From NCBI GenBank assembly GCA_023429545.1, contig JAEYUU010000030.1:1-8293 (forward strand): DNA of 8,293 nt, written 5' to 3'. Under the pieces are notes generated by a model. The model had not been told where the DNA came from and made no database searches. It saw only the letters and a list, made by a program, of their open reading frames with translations. Numbering within the stretch: the stretch's first letter is position 1; each line of letters starts with the position of its first letter. Both the position numbers and the translations under genes were made by a program. Origin of the DNA: Verrucomicrobiota bacterium. GTDB lineage: Bacteria > Verrucomicrobiota > Verrucomicrobiia > Verrucomicrobiales > Verrucomicrobiaceae. This document shows positions 7,066-8,293 of this stretch, one piece after another.

Positions 7066-7938
7066 TCAGTTCATGCCGATGGAGCGCCAGAGCTGGTCGT
7101 CCGCGGAGATGTCCATGGCGCCGATGCGGGTGAGTTGATTCATCATGACGGTGGTGAAGCGCTCGTCGGTGCCGTCATGCACGTAGAAGACTGGAGTGCC
7201 CGGCGGAAACTTCTGCACCAGCGGTGCGATGATCTGCAGCATGGCCTCCGGATTTTCCGTTCCCATGCCACTGCGGGAGCGGAGGTCCGTCCACTGCCCG
7301 GCCTGCTGGGCCAGTGCCGCGATGGATCCCTCGCAGGTGACGATCAGAAGGAAGCTGCCTCTGGCCTCGGGGCGGCCTGAACTGTAAATCTCCGAGAGCT
7401 TCGTTTCCATGAGGGCAAAGAGTCCGCAACAGATGCGGCCGGCCTTGAGTCCGTTGGCGCGCAGGGTTTCCTCGGTCACCTTCACCATGGAATCATCACA
7501 CGCCATGAGGATCGAGGCTGTGGAATCCGGATGGTGATACAGGGCATAGCGTTTCCCGCGGTCGAACTTGGCGCCCAGCACCGCCTTGGGGTTCACGCGC
7601 AGCACATCCTGGAAGTTCTCACGACGGCTGAGATTGTTCTCCAGGGAGATGATGAAGCGGTTGTTGAGCGAGATGTTCAGCCAGCCTCCGTCCGTGAGGC
7701 TGCGCCACTCCTCCGCCCTTGACGTCGCAATCTCCTGGAACTCGCCCTCCTGCGTTCCGGTCTCCTGGAATGTGCCGCGCTTGTTGATGGACCTCCACGA
7801 CGTGTGTGTCCGGTTCACATTGAGCAGCAGGCTGCGCCGGCCCGCGAACCGCTTGTTCCATGGAATGCCCGGATCATCAGGATCTGGACGGAAAGCGGCG
7901 AAGCTGAGCACACTTTTGATGTCTTCAAGCAGCGGCAT
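7066..7938 (-). CDS. Diverged PilM-like cytoplasmic protein (290 aa)
   Basis: Identified mainly by position: it lies between a PilT-like ATPase and a PilN/PilO-like pair, where pilM sits in T4P clusters. There is no signal peptide or membrane helix, in agreement with a cytoplasmic partner of PilN. Family PilM/GspL proteins have an actin-like fold. Here residues about 85-135 (W-L-N-I-S-L-N-N-R-F-I-I-S) and about 142-222 (ACDDSMVKVTEETLRANGLK, then a beta strand FLLIVTCEGS and a short DLRSRS strand) follow the general PilM rhythm 'V.EE..R.AGL......ALARAL......DIG...T.L.V...G'. The DIG nucleotide-binding motif is replaced by IVTCEG, so ATP binding is doubtful. The first 80 residues are hydrophilic and resemble nothing I recognise. 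The ATG start overlaps the ATPase end by 14 bp; no Shine-Dalgarno sequence precedes it. The PilM assignment is an inference and the protein could be a lineage-specific replacement. Confidence 0.6.
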   Translation of the reverse strand: MPLLEDIKSVLSFAAFRPDPDDPGIPWNKRFAGRRSLLLNVNRTHTSWRSINKRGTFQETGTQEGEFQEIATSRAEEWRSLTDGGWLNISLNNRFIISLENNLSRRENFQDVLRVNPKAVLGAKFDRGKRYALYHHPDSTASILMACDDSMVKVTEETLRANGLKAGRICCGLFALMETKLSEIYSSGRPEARGSFLLIVTCEGSIAALAQQAGQWTDLRSRSGMGTENPEAMLQIIAPLVQKFPPGTPVFYVHDGTDERFTTVMMNQLTRIGAMDISADDQLWRSIGMN

Positions 7939-8293
7939 AGGTAGAGGCGAGTTGTTCTTTTTGCAGGTAGTCGAAAACTTCGTGATCCGCGAAGCCCGTC
8001 GGGCGGTTGAAGGCGGGCCTCCAGCCCTCGTACTCCTTCTGCTTCAGACTGCGGTCGAAGCTGATCATCCCGCGCGTCATGCCGGCCTCGAGCTCGTGGT
8101 CGAGCTTCTTGAACTCACCACGTCGGACAACGCCGCAAACAGAGTCATAAGGCAGGAGCAGTTCGTGAATGGCAAAGCGGCGTCCCTTCTGCTCATCCAA
8201 CAACAAGCGCTGGCAGAGGATGCCCTTGAAGCAGTCCGCGAAGGAAAGCATCGCATTCTCCAGACGTTCACTGGGGACCAGCTTCAGATAGCG
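7925..8293 (-). CDS. pilT: PilT-like type IV pilus retraction ATPase, C-terminal end (partial at window edge)
   Basis: Only the last 122 residues are present; the reading frame stays open to the right edge of the window, so the Walker motifs lie outside. The visible part matches the end of PilT/PilU ATPases: a Pro-Ser-Glu-Arg segment, then FKGILCQRLLLDE (family pattern: LRGVVSQRLL), a R-F-A-I-H-E-LLLP strand (family: EIL..N), VRRGEFKKLDHELEAG (family: IREGK...I..G) and RGMISFDRSLKQ (family: GMQTFDQAL). These correspond to the C-terminal helices of the hexameric motor domain. PilT-type enzymes use ATP at the cytoplasmic base of the pilus to depolymerise it. The zinc-binding cysteines of PilB/GspE are not expected in this region, so an assembly ATPase is less likely but cannot be excluded without the N-terminus. 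The stop codon lies 14 bp inside the next gene, indicating co-transcription. Confidence 0.82.
   Translation of the reverse strand, partial: RYLKLVPSERLENAMLSFADCFKGILCQRLLLDEQKGRRFAIHELLLPYDSVCGVVRRGEFKKLDHELEAGMTRGMISFDRSLKQKEYEGWRPAFNRPTGFADHEVFDYLQKEQLASTYAAA

Noticed and set aside
1..8293. Search for CRISPR arrays, tRNA or rRNA, insertion sequences, attachment sites and long repeats
   Set aside because: No regularly spaced repeats, cloverleaf, rRNA-like stretch, transposase or terminal inverted repeats were seen; the window is nearly filled by one gene train.

Overview
The window holds one minus-strand gene train (read from right to left) that encodes most of a type IV pilus (T4P) / type II secretion (T2SS)-like envelope machine. 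The high GC content, the pilin sequence, the very compact pilM-N-O-P-like block and the diverged proteins suggest a member of the Verrucomicrobiota, perhaps close to Verrucomicrobium or Prosthecobacter. That assignment rests on general resemblance only and is tentative.

Layout in transcription order. 8293-7925: the C-terminal end of a PilT-like retraction ATPase, cut by the window edge. 7938-7066: a 290-aa protein in the PilM position, strongly diverged. 7031-6483 and 6458-5892: two small bitopic membrane proteins built like PilN and PilO (short cytoplasmic tail, one membrane helix, coiled coil, small alpha/beta domain). 5878-5060: an exported PilP/GspC-like periplasmic protein with a long Pro-rich tail. 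5046-3475, 3478-2438 and 2441-1989: three minor pseudopilins resembling PilX/GspK, PilW/GspJ and PilV/GspI. 1952-720: the PilC/GspF inner-membrane platform protein. 534-145: the small, probably major, pilin.

The genes from 8293 to 720 are tightly packed. There is a 14-bp overlap at the PilT/PilM junction, two ATGA stop/start overlaps between the pseudopilins, and gaps of 12 to 36 bp elsewhere, so they probably form one operon. The pilin is set apart by a 185-bp gap that holds an extended -10 promoter (TCGACA-16-TGnTATAAT) and an 82-nt CA-rich leader. This fits separate, strong expression of the main filament subunit. GC-rich hairpins lie downstream of the pilin.

Proposed working model: the ATPase and the PilM-like protein act at the cytoplasmic face. 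The PilN/PilO-like pair and the PilP/GspC-like protein form the alignment complex across the inner membrane and periplasm. PilC/GspF is the platform that loads pilin, and the K/J/I-like minor pilins prime the filament tip. The secretin (PilQ/GspD), the assembly ATPase (PilB/GspE) and the prepilin peptidase (PilD/GspO) are not in the window. No RNA gene, CRISPR array, insertion sequence or phage feature was seen.
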